Positions 17,665-26,707 are shown, counted from the stretch's first letter. The stretch: 64,000 bases of DNA from Kineococcus rubinsiae (GCF_011839805.1 NZ_VWPY01000004.1:62001-126000), one strand, 5' to 3'. Notes: generated from the letters alone by a model not told the origin. Numbers and translations are program-made.

Positions 17665-17718
17665 GTCACACCGCCGCAACGGTGGGGGTCACCCGCTGTA
17701 ACGCGCCCTGCCTAGCGT
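17665..17718 (+). promoter_or_regulatory. narK promoter with array of GlnR-like half-sites
   Basis: Four GnnAC pentamers occur in series: GTCAC 17665, GCAAC 17676, GTCAC 17688 and GTAAC 17698, with start-to-start spacings of 11, 12 and 10 bases. A -10 hexamer TAGCGT lies at 17713-17718 and the -35 position (CACCCG) is poor. This layout fits an activator-dependent promoter, and GlnR is the known activator of nitrate assimilation in actinobacteria. No binding has been shown. Confidence 0.4.
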
Positions 17719-17773
17719 TCGCGACGCCCGCTGCACCGCCTCGCTGACCCCCGCTGCCCGAGGAGACCACACC

Positions 17774-19165
17774 ATGGCCGTCAGCACCGACCGCGACGCC
17801 CCGCCCGGGACGATCACCGTCCCCCGCCGCGGACGCTGGATCGACCAGTACGACCCGGAGGACTCGGCGCAGTGGGCGTCCACCGGGCGGCCCGCCGCCC
17901 GCCGCAACCTCTGGCTGTCGATCTTCGCCGAGTTCCTAGGCTTCTCCGTCTGGCAGCTCTGGACCATCGTGACGCCGCAGCTGGCCAAGGCCGGCTTCAC
18001 GCTCACCCCGGACCAGCAGTTCTGGCTCATCGCCATCCCCAACCTCGTGGGCGCGACGCTGCGCTTCCCCTACACCTTCGCGGTGCCCCGCTTCGGCGGG
18101 CGCAACTGGACGATCGTGTCGGCGCTCCTGCTCGTCGTGCCGTGCGTGGGCCTCGCGGTCGTGGTGCAGCGCCCGGACACCCCGTTCTGGCTGCTGGTCC
18201 TCGTGGCGGCCACGGCCGGCGTCGGCGGCGGCAACTTCGCCTCCAGCATGGCCAACATCTCCTTCTTCTTCCCCGAGCGGGAGAAGGGCGCGGCGCTGGG
18301 CCTGAACGCGGCCGGCGGGAACCTCGGCGTCGCCGTGGTCCAGCTCGCCATCCCGATCATCATCGTCGTCGGCGGGGGCTTCGCCCTCGACCGCGCGGGG
18401 CTCGTCATCATCCCGCTGGCCCTCATCGCCGCCGTGCTGGCCTGGCGGTGGATGGACAACCTGTCCAGCGCCCGCGCCGACTTCTCCGGCTACGCCGCGG
18501 CCGTGCGCAACCGCAGCACCTGGATCGTGTCGTTCCTCTACATCGGCACCTTCGGCTCCTTCATCGGGTACGCGGGCGTCTTCCCCACCCTCATCAAGAG
18601 CCAGTTCCCGGACGTCGTCTTCGACTGGGGCTTCATCGGCTTCGCCCAGGTGCCGCTGACGCTGGCCTTCCTCGGCGCGCTCGTCGGGTCCATGGCCCGC
18701 CCCTACGGCGGCCGCCTGGCCGACCGCGTCTCCGGCGCCCGCGTCAGCATCGCGGCCTACGGCGTCATGGCGCTGGGCGCGGTGGGGGTCATCGCGGCGC
18801 TGTCGGTGCGCAGCTTCGCGTTCTTCTTCGCCTCCTTCCTGCTGCTGTTCATCGCCAGCGGGGTGGGCAACGGCTCGGTCTACCGGATGATCCCGGCCAT
18901 CTTCCGGGCCGGCGTCGACCACGCGGACCCGGTGGCGATGACGATGGCCAAGCGGCAGGCCGCGGCCTGCATCGGCATCGCCGCGGGCATCGGCGCCTAC
19001 GGCGGGTTCATCGTCCCCCGCGTGTTCGCGAACTCGATCACCGACTACGGCTCGCTCGTCCCCGCGCTGGTCGTGTTCATCGGCTTCTACGCCGTGTGCG
19101 CCCTCGTCACGTGGGCCGTCTACGTGCGGGGCCTGGCCACCCGGTTCGCCGGCACCAGCATCTGA
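17774..19165 (+). CDS. narK: nitrate/nitrite MFS transporter NarK
   Basis: This 463-residue, 12-helix transporter belongs to the NarK/NasA nitrate-nitrite porter branch of the major facilitator superfamily. After a 45-residue hydrophilic N-terminus the first helix begins at RRNLWLSIFAEFLGFSVWQL. The nitrate-signature glycine-rich segments are present in helices 5 and 11 (ATAGVGGGNFASSMANISFF; IASGVGNGSVYRMIPAIF). It imports nitrate for the reductase encoded divergently and may export nitrite. AGGAG at 17760-17764 precedes the ATG. It is the first gene of the operon narK, small unknown gene, nirB, nirD, siroheme synthase, nnaR-like gene and chelatase, whose members are closely spaced. Confidence 0.94.
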   Translation: MAVSTDRDAPPGTITVPRRGRWIDQYDPEDSAQWASTGRPAARRNLWLSIFAEFLGFSVWQLWTIVTPQLAKAGFTLTPDQQFWLIAIPNLVGATLRFPYTFAVPRFGGRNWTIVSALLLVVPCVGLAVVVQRPDTPFWLLVLVAATAGVGGGNFASSMANISFFFPEREKGAALGLNAAGGNLGVAVVQLAIPIIIVVGGGFALDRAGLVIIPLALIAAVLAWRWMDNLSSARADFSGYAAAVRNRSTWIVSFLYIGTFGSFIGYAGVFPTLIKSQFPDVVFDWGFIGFAQVPLTLAFLGALVGSMARPYGGRLADRVSGARVSIAAYGVMALGAVGVIAALSVRSFAFFFASFLLLFIASGVGNGSVYRMIPAIFRAGVDHADPVAMTMAKRQAAACIGIAAGIGAYGGFIVPRVFANSITDYGSLVPALVVFIGFYAVCALVTWAVYVRGLATRFAGTSI

Positions 19166-19218
19166 CCCCGCCGCGCGACCCCCGAGACCAGCGCCGCCCC
19201 GAGACCAGGAGAGACCCG

Positions 19219-19563
19219 ATGACCACTGCCCGCTTCCTGCAGGGGGCCCACCCGTTCACCGGCGCCGGGCTCGAGAAGCTCGTGCCCCTGGCCGGCCTCG
19301 ACGGCTACACCGTGCCCGACGGGGCGCGCGCGCAAGCCGTGTACTTCCGCGGCGGCAACTCCTGCGACGAGATGGTCTCGGTCGTGCTGCTGCGCGACGG
19401 GGTGGCCATGCGGTGGTTCCCCATCGCGGCCAAGGGGGCCGTCCACGTGCCGCTGCGCATCGTGGAGGACGTCGAGGCGCCCTCCACCCTGGAGCTGCGC
19501 GTCGCGGCCCCGGAGGGGGTCAGCGGCACCGTCGTCGTCGACCTGGGACTCGTGGAGGTCTGA
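19219..19563 (+). CDS. small conserved-looking protein between narK and nirB, unknown function
   Basis: This is a 114-residue soluble protein with no signal peptide, membrane segment or cysteine cluster; a single cysteine lies in GGNSCDEMVSVVLLRDG. The latter two thirds alternate hydrophobic and polar residues in the manner of a small beta-sandwich (FPIAAKGAVHVPLRIVEDVE, LELRVAAPEGVSGTVVVDLG). GGAGAG precedes the ATG at 19219. Its stop is 4 nt before the nirB start, so it is almost certainly co-translated with nirB. I do not recognise a family. Position suggests an accessory role in nitrate or nitrite uptake or in nitrite reductase assembly, but that is inference. Confidence 0.85.
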   Translation: MTTARFLQGAHPFTGAGLEKLVPLAGLDGYTVPDGARAQAVYFRGGNSCDEMVSVVLLRDGVAMRWFPIAAKGAVHVPLRIVEDVEAPSTLELRVAAPEGVSGTVVVDLGLVEV

Positions 19564-19567
19564 ACCC

Positions 19568-22162
19568 GTGACGCTCACCAGCTCAGGCACGCAGACGGGC
19601 ACCGCGCAGCTGCCCGTGCAGCGCGCACACCGCCGTCGCCTCGTCGTCGTCGGCAACGGCATGGCCGGCGCCCGCGCGGTCGAGGAGCTCCTCGAGCGCG
19701 GGGGGCGCGACCAGTTCGCCATCACGATGTTCGGCGACGAGCCGTACGGCAACTACAACCGGATCATGCTGTCGCACGTGCTGTCCGGGGAGGAGGACGA
19801 GGACGGGATCTTCCTGAACTCCCTGCCCTGGTACGCCGAGAACGGCATCGACCTGCGGGCCGGGGTCCGGGTCGACCGCGTCGACCGCTTCGCCAAGGTC
19901 GTGCACGACGCCGACGGCGGCCGCACGCCCTACGACGTCCTGCTGATCGCGACGGGTTCCTCGCCGTTCTTCCCCGCCATGGAGGGCATGCACCGCGACG
20001 ACGGGACGATGCTCGACGGGGTGTTCGGGTTCCGCACCCTCGACGACGCGCGGGCGCTGCTGAACTCCGCCAAGGTGCACCGCAGGGCGGTCGTCATCGG
20101 CGGCGGGCTGCTCGGCCTCGAGGCCGCACACGGGCTCGCGACCCACGGGGTCGAGGTCGACCTCGTGCACTCCCCCAGCCACCTCATGAACCAGCAGCTC
20201 GGCCCCGAGGCGGGCCGCGTGCTGCGCGGGCGCATCGAGGCGCTCGGCATCCGGGTCCACACCGGGGTCCGGACGAAGGGCCTGCGCGGCACCGACCGCG
20301 TCACGGGTGTGGAGCTGCCCGACGGGACGGTCCTGCCCGCGGACCTCGTCGTGGTGGCGGCCGGCATCCGCCCCAACGTCGACGTCGCGGTGCGCTCCGG
20401 CCTGGACGTCCAGCGCGGCATCGTCGTGGACGACCGGATGCGCTGCAGCAGCGGCGAGGACGGCGACGAGGGGCCTGCGGACGGCGTCTACGCCGTGGGC
20501 GAGTGCGTGCAGCACCGCGGCCAGACGTACGGGCTCGTCGCCCCGCTGTGGGAGCAGGCCGGCGTGCTGGCCGACCACCTCACGGGGACGCGCCCGGACG
20601 CGGAGTACCACGGCACCCGGACGTCGACGAAGCTCAAGGTCGCGGGTGTCGACCTCGTGGCGATGGGCCTGGCCGGGCCCGAGCGCGACGGCGACGAGTT
20701 CGTCGTCTTCTCCGAGCCCTCCCGCGGGATCTACCTCAACGTCGTCGTGCGCGACGAGCGGCTCGTCGGCGCCACGCTGCTCGGCGACGTGCGCAAGACG
20801 GCGTTCCTCACCCAGGCCTTCGACCAGGGGCTGCCGCTGCCGCAGGAGCGGATGGCGCTGCTGTTCGACCTCGGCGCGCCCTCCGACGACGTGGGCGTCG
20901 CGGAGCTGGCCGACGACGCGCAGGTCTGCAACTGCAACGGCGTCAGCAAGGGCACGATCGCCGGGGCCGTCGCCGACGGCTGCTCGACGGTCGGCGCCGT
21001 CATGGCGAAGACCCGCGCGGGCAAGGGCTGCGGGTCCTGCAAGACGCTCGTGGAGCAGGTCGTGCAGTGGGCCGCGGGCGGCGACCTCGCCGTCGACGAG
21101 TCCGCCTCGTGGTACGTCCCGGGAGTTCCGCTGGCCAAGCCGGAGCTGATGACCGCGATCCGCGAGCGCCGGCTGAAGTCCGTCTCTGCGGTGTTCCGGG
21201 AGCTCGCGCCGGGCGGCGCCGAGGACGCGAAGTCGAAGATGGGGCTCACCTCGCTGCTGCGGATGATGTGGCCCGAGGGCCTGGACGAGGAGGAGCGCGA
21301 CGGCCGGTTCATCAACGACCGCGTGCACGCCAACATCCAGCGCGACGGGACGTTCTCCGTGGTCCCGCAGATGAAGGGCGGCGTCACGAGTGCCGACCAG
21401 CTGCGCCGGATCGCGGACGTCGCCGACAAGTACGACGTCGGCATGATCAAGGTGACGGGCGGGCAGCGCATCGACCTGCTGGGGATCCGGAAGGAGGACC
21501 TGCCGAAGGTGTGGGCGGACCTGGGGATGCCCTCGGGCTACGCCTACGGCAAGAGCTTCCGCACTGTGAAGACCTGCGTGGGAACCGACTTCTGCCGCTT
21601 CGGCCTGGGCGACTCGACGAAGCTGGGCATCGACATCGAGACCCGCTTCCAGGGCGTCGAGACCCCCGCGAAGCTCAAGCTCGCGGTGGTGGGCTGCCCC
21701 CGCAACTGCGCCGAGGCGTACGTGAAGGACGTGGGCGTGGTCGCCGTGGGTTCAGGCCGCTGGGAGGTCTACGTGGGCGGTGCGGCAGGGGCGTCGGTGC
21801 GCAAGGGCGACCTGCTCGCGACGGTGGACTCCCCCGAGGAGGTGCTGGCGCTGACGGGCCGGTTCATCCAGTTCTACCGCGAGTGGGGCAACTGGCTGGA
21901 GCGCACGTACGAGTTCGTCCCGCGGCTCGGGCTGGAGCGCGTGCGGGCCGTCCTCGTCGACGACAGCGACGGCCTCGTGGCGGGTCTGGACGAGCGGATG
22001 CAGCAGACCGTCGACGCCTACCGCGACCCGTGGCAGGAGGGTGCGGAGCCCGTCACGCCCGGGCAGTTCCGCTCCTCCCTGCCGCTGGTCGACCTGCCGC
22101 TGGTGCCGCGGCGCCCCGCGGGGGCTCCCGGCGGCCTGGCCATCTCGGAGGTCGCGCGGTGA
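19568..22162 (+). CDS. nirB: assimilatory nitrite reductase large subunit NirB
   Basis: This 864-residue NAD(P)H-dependent nitrite reductase reduces nitrite to ammonium in the cytoplasm with six electrons. Domains in order: an FAD/NAD pyridine-nucleotide reductase (VVVGNGMAGARAVEELL near residue 30; VVIGGGLLGLEAAHGLATHG near 175) and a BFD-like [2Fe-2S] domain with C454 and C456 (VCNCNGVSKGTI, then GKGCGSCK). Two ferredoxin-like and siroheme/[4Fe-4S] halves follow, with cluster cysteines C670, C676, C710 and C714 (TCVGTDFCRFG, VGCPRNCAEAY). Length and all cofactor ligands are normal. GTG at 19568 is 4 nt after the upstream stop, and its own stop overlaps nirD by 4 bases. Confidence 0.95.
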   Translation: MTLTSSGTQTGTAQLPVQRAHRRRLVVVGNGMAGARAVEELLERGGRDQFAITMFGDEPYGNYNRIMLSHVLSGEEDEDGIFLNSLPWYAENGIDLRAGVRVDRVDRFAKVVHDADGGRTPYDVLLIATGSSPFFPAMEGMHRDDGTMLDGVFGFRTLDDARALLNSAKVHRRAVVIGGGLLGLEAAHGLATHGVEVDLVHSPSHLMNQQLGPEAGRVLRGRIEALGIRVHTGVRTKGLRGTDRVTGVELPDGTVLPADLVVVAAGIRPNVDVAVRSGLDVQRGIVVDDRMRCSSGEDGDEGPADGVYAVGECVQHRGQTYGLVAPLWEQAGVLADHLTGTRPDAEYHGTRTSTKLKVAGVDLVAMGLAGPERDGDEFVVFSEPSRGIYLNVVVRDERLVGATLLGDVRKTAFLTQAFDQGLPLPQERMALLFDLGAPSDDVGVAELADDAQVCNCNGVSKGTIAGAVADGCSTVGAVMAKTRAGKGCGSCKTLVEQVVQWAAGGDLAVDESASWYVPGVPLAKPELMTAIRERRLKSVSAVFRELAPGGAEDAKSKMGLTSLLRMMWPEGLDEEERDGRFINDRVHANIQRDGTFSVVPQMKGGVTSADQLRRIADVADKYDVGMIKVTGGQRIDLLGIRKEDLPKVWADLGMPSGYAYGKSFRTVKTCVGTDFCRFGLGDSTKLGIDIETRFQGVETPAKLKLAVVGCPRNCAEAYVKDVGVVAVGSGRWEVYVGGAAGASVRKGDLLATVDSPEEVLALTGRFIQFYREWGNWLERTYEFVPRLGLERVRAVLVDDSDGLVAGLDERMQQTVDAYRDPWQEGAEPVTPGQFRSSLPLVDLPLVPRRPAGAPGGLAISEVAR

Positions 22163-22491
22163 GCGCCACCACGACCAGCCACCGGGTCTGCCCGCTGGCG
22201 GAGATCCCCGTCGGCGAGGGCCGCGCGTACGTCGTGGCCGGCGAGCAGGTCGCCGTGTTCCGCCACCGCAGCGGCCGGGTCAGCGCCACGCAGGCGCGCT
22301 GCCCGCACGCGGGGGGTCCGCTGGCCGACGGGCAGATCGACGAGGGCGTCGTCGTGTGCCCGCTGCACCTGAACGCCTTCGACCTGGCGACGGGCGGCTC
22401 GACCGGCGACCAGCCCGCCCTCGCGGTGCACGCCGCCACCGTGGACGCCGACGGGACCGTCAGCGTGCAGCTCACCGGGAGCGCGTCGTGA
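22159..22491 (+). CDS. nirD: nitrite reductase small subunit NirD (Rieske-type)
   Basis: This 110-residue small subunit of the NADH-nitrite reductase has a Rieske-like fold. Cluster-type motifs are retained: CPHAGGPLADG near residue 48 and VVCPLHLNAFDLATGG near 70, giving C-x-H and C-x2-H. Some NirD proteins lack these ligands, so this is the cluster-binding type. GTG at 22159 overlaps the nirB stop (GTGA), and its TGA overlaps the next start in the same way, so translational coupling runs through the whole cluster. Confidence 0.93.
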   Translation: MSATTTSHRVCPLAEIPVGEGRAYVVAGEQVAVFRHRSGRVSATQARCPHAGGPLADGQIDEGVVVCPLHLNAFDLATGGSTGDQPALAVHAATVDADGTVSVQLTGSAS

Positions 22492-23767
22492 GGAACCCCT
22501 ACCCGCTGCACCTGGACCTCGCGGGCCGGCGCGTCCTCGTGGCGGGGGGCGGGCCCGTGGCCGCCCGCCGCGCGCGAGACCTCGTCGACGCCGGGGCCGA
22601 CGTGCTCGTGGTCGCCCCCCAGGTCTGCGAGGACCTGCGCGACCTGCTGCCCCGGCTGACCTGGGAGGCCCGCGAGGCGGTCGCCGCCGACGTCCTGGGC
22701 GCGTGGCTGGTGCACACCGCGACGGGCGACCCGCTCGTGGACGGCGCCCTCGCGGCCGCCGCGGACGCGCAGCGCACGTGGTGCGTGCGCGCCGACGACG
22801 CCGAGGCGTCCGCAGCGTGGACGCCGTCGGTCGTCCGCCGCGACGGCGTCACGGTGTCCGTCAGCGCCGGCGGTGACCCCCGCCGCGCCCGCTCGCTCCG
22901 CGTCGCGCTGGGGCGGTGGCTGGACTCCGGCGCCGCTCCCCTGCGCCGCCGGCGGCCCGGCCCCGGGCGCGTGGTCCTCGTGGGCGGCGGGCCCGGCGAG
23001 GTGGACCTGCTGACCGTGCGCGGGCGGCGGCGCCTGGCGAGGCCGACCTCGTCGTGGTCGACCGCCTCGCCCCCACGGCCGTCCTCGCCGAGCTGGGCGA
23101 GGACGTCGAGGTCGTCGACGTGGGCAAGACCCCGGACCACCACCCGGTGCCGCAGCACGAGATCAACCGGATCCTCGTCGAGGCCGCGCAGGCCGGGCGC
23201 ACCGTCGTGCGCCTCAAGGGCGGCGACTCCTACGTGCTCGGCCGCGGCGGCGAGGAGGTCGCGGCGTGCCGCGCGGCCGGCGTCGCCGTCGAGGTGGTGC
23301 CCGGCGTCACCTCGGCGTTCTCCGTGCCCGCCGCGGCCGGCATCCCGGTGACCCACCGCGGCACCGCCCGCTCGGTCACCGTGACCAGCGGCCACAGCGA
23401 GGACGGCCGCGACGCGCTCGACCACGCCACCCTGGCCCGCCTCGACGGGACGCTGGTCGTCCTCATGGGCGTCTCGATGCTCCCCTCGATCGCGGCGGGG
23501 CTCCTGGCCCACGGCAAGGACCCGTCGACCCCCGTCGCCGTCGTCGAGGACGGCTGGTCGCCCCGGCAGCGCACGACCACGGCCCGCCTGGACCGCATCG
23601 CCGACGTCGCCGCGGCCGCGGGGGTCCGCAACCCGGCCGTCGTCGTCGTCGGGGCCGTGGTGGACCTGGCGGCGGTCCTGGGGCCCGCGAGCGCCCCGGT
23701 GCCCGCCCCCGACCGCGGGGACCACGTCGCCCGCGACCCCGGAGACCTCTACCGTCACGTCTCGTGA
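22488..23767 (+). pseudogene. cysG: CysG-type siroheme synthase interrupted by a one-base frameshift
   Basis: Two adjacent frames together give a full siroheme synthase of about 426 residues. The first (from GTG 22488) carries the precorrin-2 dehydrogenase/ferrochelatase domain (GRRVLVAGGGPVAARRARDL) and the beginning of the uroporphyrinogen-III methyltransferase (VVLVGGGPGEVDLLTVRGRR). After about base 23039 the frame is lost. The second frame resumes at EADLVVVDRLAP and continues through KTPDHHPVPQHEIN and LKGGDSYVLGRGGEE to the stop at 23767. Comparing the expected CTG-GCG-GAG-GCC with CTG-GCG-AG-GCC suggests one missing G. Either the gene is truly broken or the sequence has an error in a G run. 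It sits between nirD and the regulator with 4-base overlaps on both sides, supplying siroheme for NirB. Confidence 0.85.
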
Positions 23768-24912
23768 GCGAGCCCACCACCGAGTCCCCGCCCACCGCGA
23801 ACGACGTCCGCCCGCTGCTCGGCGTCACGATCGGCGTCACGAGCGACCGCCGCTCCGGCGACATGATCGCCACGTTCGAGCGCAAGGGCGCCCTCGTCGT
23901 GCACGCGCCCACCATGCGCATCGTCCCGCTGACCGAGGACGAGAAGCTCGTCGCGGACACCCGCGACGTCATCGACGACCCGCCGGACGACGTGCTGGTC
24001 ACCACGGGCATCGGGCTGCGCGGGTGGGTGGAGGCCGCCGACGCCGCGGGGCTGGCCGGGCCGCTGCTGGAGACGTTCTCCCGCGCGCGGCTCATCGCCC
24101 GCGGCCCCAAGGCGACGGGCGTCATCCGCGCCAACGGGCTGCGCGAGGCGTGGTCGGCGGCCTCGGAGCAGACCGCGGAGGCGGTGCAGCACATGGTGTC
24201 CGAGGGCGTCGCCGGGCGCTCGGTCGTGGTGCAGCTGCACGGGGCGGCGGACGAGGACCAGCTCGCGCCGCTCGTCGCGGCCGGCGCCCGCGTGCGGGGC
24301 GTGTCGGTCTACCGGTGGCTGCCGCCGGACGACCCGGCCGCCGTCGACCGCCTCGTGGACCTCGTCGCCACGCGCCGCCTCGACGCCGTCACGTTCACGA
24401 GCGCCCCCGGCGCCGTCGCCCTGCTGGCCGCGGGCCGCGCCGCGGGACGCCTCGACGAGCTGGTGGCCGGGATGCGCGACGGCGGCGTGGTGGCCTGCGC
24501 CGTGGGCGACGTGACCGCGGAACCGCTGCGCGCGGAGGGGATCGAACCGCTCATCCCGGACCGCTGGCGCCTGGGCGCCCTGCTGCGCACCCTCACGGCC
24601 CACCTCGCGGAGCACCCGCAGGCCTGCCTGCGCACCCGGCAGGGGACGCTCGTCGTGCGGGCGCAGGCCGCGGTGCTCGCCGACACCGTGCTCGAGCTCG
24701 CCCCCGGCCCCCTCGCCGTGCTGCGCCGCCTCGCACAGGCCCGGGGCTCCGTGGTGACGCGCGAGGAGCTGCTCGCGGTGCTGCCGACCGGCGGTGACCT
24801 GCACGCCGTGGAGGTCACCGTCGCCCGGCTGCGCACGGCGCTGCCGAGCGCCGACCTGGTCAAGACCCTCGTCAAGCGGGGGTACCGGCTCGACGTGGAG
24901 GTCCCCGCGTGA
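23764..24912 (+). CDS. NnaR-type regulator: HemD-like domain fused to winged helix
   Basis: This 382-residue protein has an N-terminal uroporphyrinogen-III-synthase-like domain (residues 15-270, TIGVTSDRRSGDMIATFERK, later ARGPKATGVIRANGL). A C-terminal OmpR/PhoB-type winged helix follows (residues 290-380, LAPGPLAVLRRLAQARGSVV, AVEVTVARLRTALPS, VKTLVKRGYRLDVE). This is the architecture of mycobacterial NnaR, an activator that works with GlnR on nitrate/nitrite assimilation genes. Its place inside the nir operon supports the same job, and the HemD-like part may sense a tetrapyrrole or nitrite-linked ligand. It may keep no synthase activity. GTG at 23764 overlaps the upstream stop. Confidence 0.9.
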   Translation: MSEPTTESPPTANDVRPLLGVTIGVTSDRRSGDMIATFERKGALVVHAPTMRIVPLTEDEKLVADTRDVIDDPPDDVLVTTGIGLRGWVEAADAAGLAGPLLETFSRARLIARGPKATGVIRANGLREAWSAASEQTAEAVQHMVSEGVAGRSVVVQLHGAADEDQLAPLVAAGARVRGVSVYRWLPPDDPAAVDRLVDLVATRRLDAVTFTSAPGAVALLAAGRAAGRLDELVAGMRDGGVVACAVGDVTAEPLRAEGIEPLIPDRWRLGALLRTLTAHLAEHPQACLRTRQGTLVVRAQAAVLADTVLELAPGPLAVLRRLAQARGSVVTREELLAVLPTGGDLHAVEVTVARLRTALPSADLVKTLVKRGYRLDVEVPA

Positions 24913-25637
24913 ACGACCCCGTCCTCGTCGCCTGCTCCCACGGCACCCGCTCCGCCGCCGGCCGCGAGGTCGTCGAGGAGCTGCGTGCCGCGGTCCGCCG
25001 CGCCCGGCCCGGCCTGGAGGTCCACGCCGCGCACGTCGACGTGCAGGAACCCGAGCTGGGCGCGGTCCTGGCCGCGCTGACCGCCGCCGGACGCACCTCG
25101 GTGGTCGTCCCCCTGCTGCTGTCCAGCGGTTACCACGTGCGCGTCGACATCGCCGACGCGCTGCGGGACAATGGACCTCACGCGGTAGCCGCCCCCGCCC
25201 TCGGGCCCGGCGACGCCGTGACCGACGTGGTGGTGGACCGCCTCGAGCAGGCGCTGGGCTCCCCGCTGGCCGACTTCGACGGCGCCGTCGTCCTCGCCGC
25301 GGCCGGGTCCTCCGACGCGCGCGCCGCAGCGGACGTCGACGCCGCCGTCGCCTCCCTGGGCCGGCGCCTCGGCCGCCCCGTGACGTCGGGGTTCCTCTCG
25401 GCGCAGACCCCGACCGTGCCCGAGGCGGTCGCCGCGGCGCGGGCCGCGGGCGCGTCCCGGGTCGCCGTGGCCGGCTACCTGCTCGCCCCCGGCGTGTTCT
25501 CGGCCCGGCTGGCCGCCGCGGGCGCCGACGTGGTCGCCGCACCGATGGGCCCCCACCCCGGCCTGGTCCGGCTCGTGCTGGACCGCTTCGACACGGCCGT
25601 GGCCCAGCTCGCACCGCAGACCGTGCCGGCCTCCTGA
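24909..25637 (+). CDS. sirohydrochlorin chelatase CbiX/SirB type
   Basis: This 242-residue class II chelatase has two repeated CbiX-like halves. The N-terminal half has the catalytic histidine motif LVACSHGTRSAAGR and the second metal-site segment PLLLSSGYHVRVDIA around residues 70-85. The C-terminal half repeats the fold (GAVVLAAAGSSDARA, YLLAPGVFSARLAAAGAD). It inserts Fe2+ into sirohydrochlorin to make siroheme for NirB, or Co2+ for cobalamin. With the frameshifted CysG upstream, this protein could supply the ferrochelatase step. GTG at 24909 overlaps the upstream stop by 4 bases. A diverged copy of its last 47 codons exists at 31250-31392. Confidence 0.92.
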   Translation: MNDPVLVACSHGTRSAAGREVVEELRAAVRRARPGLEVHAAHVDVQEPELGAVLAALTAAGRTSVVVPLLLSSGYHVRVDIADALRDNGPHAVAAPALGPGDAVTDVVVDRLEQALGSPLADFDGAVVLAAAGSSDARAAADVDAAVASLGRRLGRPVTSGFLSAQTPTVPEAVAAARAAGASRVAVAGYLLAPGVFSARLAAAGADVVAAPMGPHPGLVRLVLDRFDTAVAQLAPQTVPAS

Positions 25638-25666
25638 GGGCCGGGCGGAGGAGGTGCCCCGCCGCC

Positions 25667-26707
25667 TCACACCCGGGCGGCCGCCTCCCGCAGGGCCACC
25701 CGGCCGCCGCAGGGGGCGGGGACGTAGAGGCCCTCGCGCTCGGCGCGCACCGCGGCGAGCGTCCTCGTCGGCGCCGACAGCTTGTCGAGCACGTGCTCGA
25801 GGTGGGTCGCCACGGTCCGCGGAGCCACGACGAGCGCGGCGGCGATGTCCTGGTTGGAGCACCCCTCGACCAGGAACCCGAGCACCTCCAGCTCCCGCGG
25901 GGTCAGGCCGCGCAGCCCGGTCGCCGGTGACAGCAGGACCACCGCGCTCAGGCCCGCGGGCACGTCCTCGGGAGCGGCCAGGACGGTCACGCGGACGTGC
26001 CCGTCCGGGGCGTGCGCACCGCCCAGCGGCCAGAGGAAGGACGAGCAGACGTCACCCCTGACGGCGCGCTCCCGCGCAGCCGCGACCACCGGCGAACCCG
26101 ACCCCAGGACACGGTCCGCCGGCAGGCCCGGGAGCTCCTGGCAGCCACCGTCGGCGCGGAGCACGATGGCGGCCCGGGCGCCGCGGACCAGACGGGCGGC
26201 GGCGACCAGCGACGCCATCGGATCGATCCCGCGGGCGACGACCGGCGCCAGCTGCGACAGGCGCCGGCGGCTGAGCGCCGACGGGGGCTGCCGGCTGCCC
26301 GACAGCACGGCGAGGTGGCCGACGTGTCGGCGGCCGCGGGCGAAGAGGGCCACCCCCAGGCCCTCGTGGATGCCGGCGGGGATGAGGCACTCCGCCCACG
26401 TCGGGAGCTCGTCGGCGGCGTAGGGCAGGTCGGAGGGGCCCAGCGGCGGACGCTCCCGGTCGGTCCCGGTGAGCTCGATGTCGCGCGCCACCTGCGGGCC
26501 GCCGAGGAAGGTGACGGTCGGATCGTCCAGGTCCACGGCGACGAGGTGGTGGTACCCCTCGCCCAGGGGATCGGCGAACGTCAGGAAGGCCCCGTCGAAG
26601 GGCACCACCCGGCGCAGGACCTCGAGCATGGCCCGCCCGCGCTCCGCGGTGGTCCCCGCCGACGCGGCGGTCTCGGCCAGCAGCTCTGCCTCTCGGTGCG
26701 GGTGCAC
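25667..26707 (-). CDS. LuxR-family transcriptional regulator
   Basis: This 346-residue regulator has a C-terminal LuxR/NarL helix-turn-helix (about residues 275-335: GLTPRELEVLGFLVEG, then NQDIAAALVVAPRTVATHL). The N-terminal 260 residues are of no clear family but look like a GAF/PAS-type sensor (RRVVPFDGAFLTFADPLG). The longer frame is rejected because GTG 26707 has GAGGGGG 6 nt upstream. It is divergent from the formaldehyde/alcohol dehydrogenase operon, and the 28-bp palindrome at 26849-26876 between them is its likely operator. It probably senses an aldehyde, alcohol or related stress, but the ligand is unknown. Confidence 0.88.
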   Translation of the reverse strand: MHPHREAELLAETAASAGTTAERGRAMLEVLRRVVPFDGAFLTFADPLGEGYHHLVAVDLDDPTVTFLGGPQVARDIELTGTDRERPPLGPSDLPYAADELPTWAECLIPAGIHEGLGVALFARGRRHVGHLAVLSGSRQPPSALSRRRLSQLAPVVARGIDPMASLVAAARLVRGARAAIVLRADGGCQELPGLPADRVLGSGSPVVAAARERAVRGDVCSSFLWPLGGAHAPDGHVRVTVLAAPEDVPAGLSAVVLLSPATGLRGLTPRELEVLGFLVEGCSNQDIAAALVVAPRTVATHLEHVLDKLSAPTRTLAAVRAEREGLYVPAPCGGRVALREAAARV

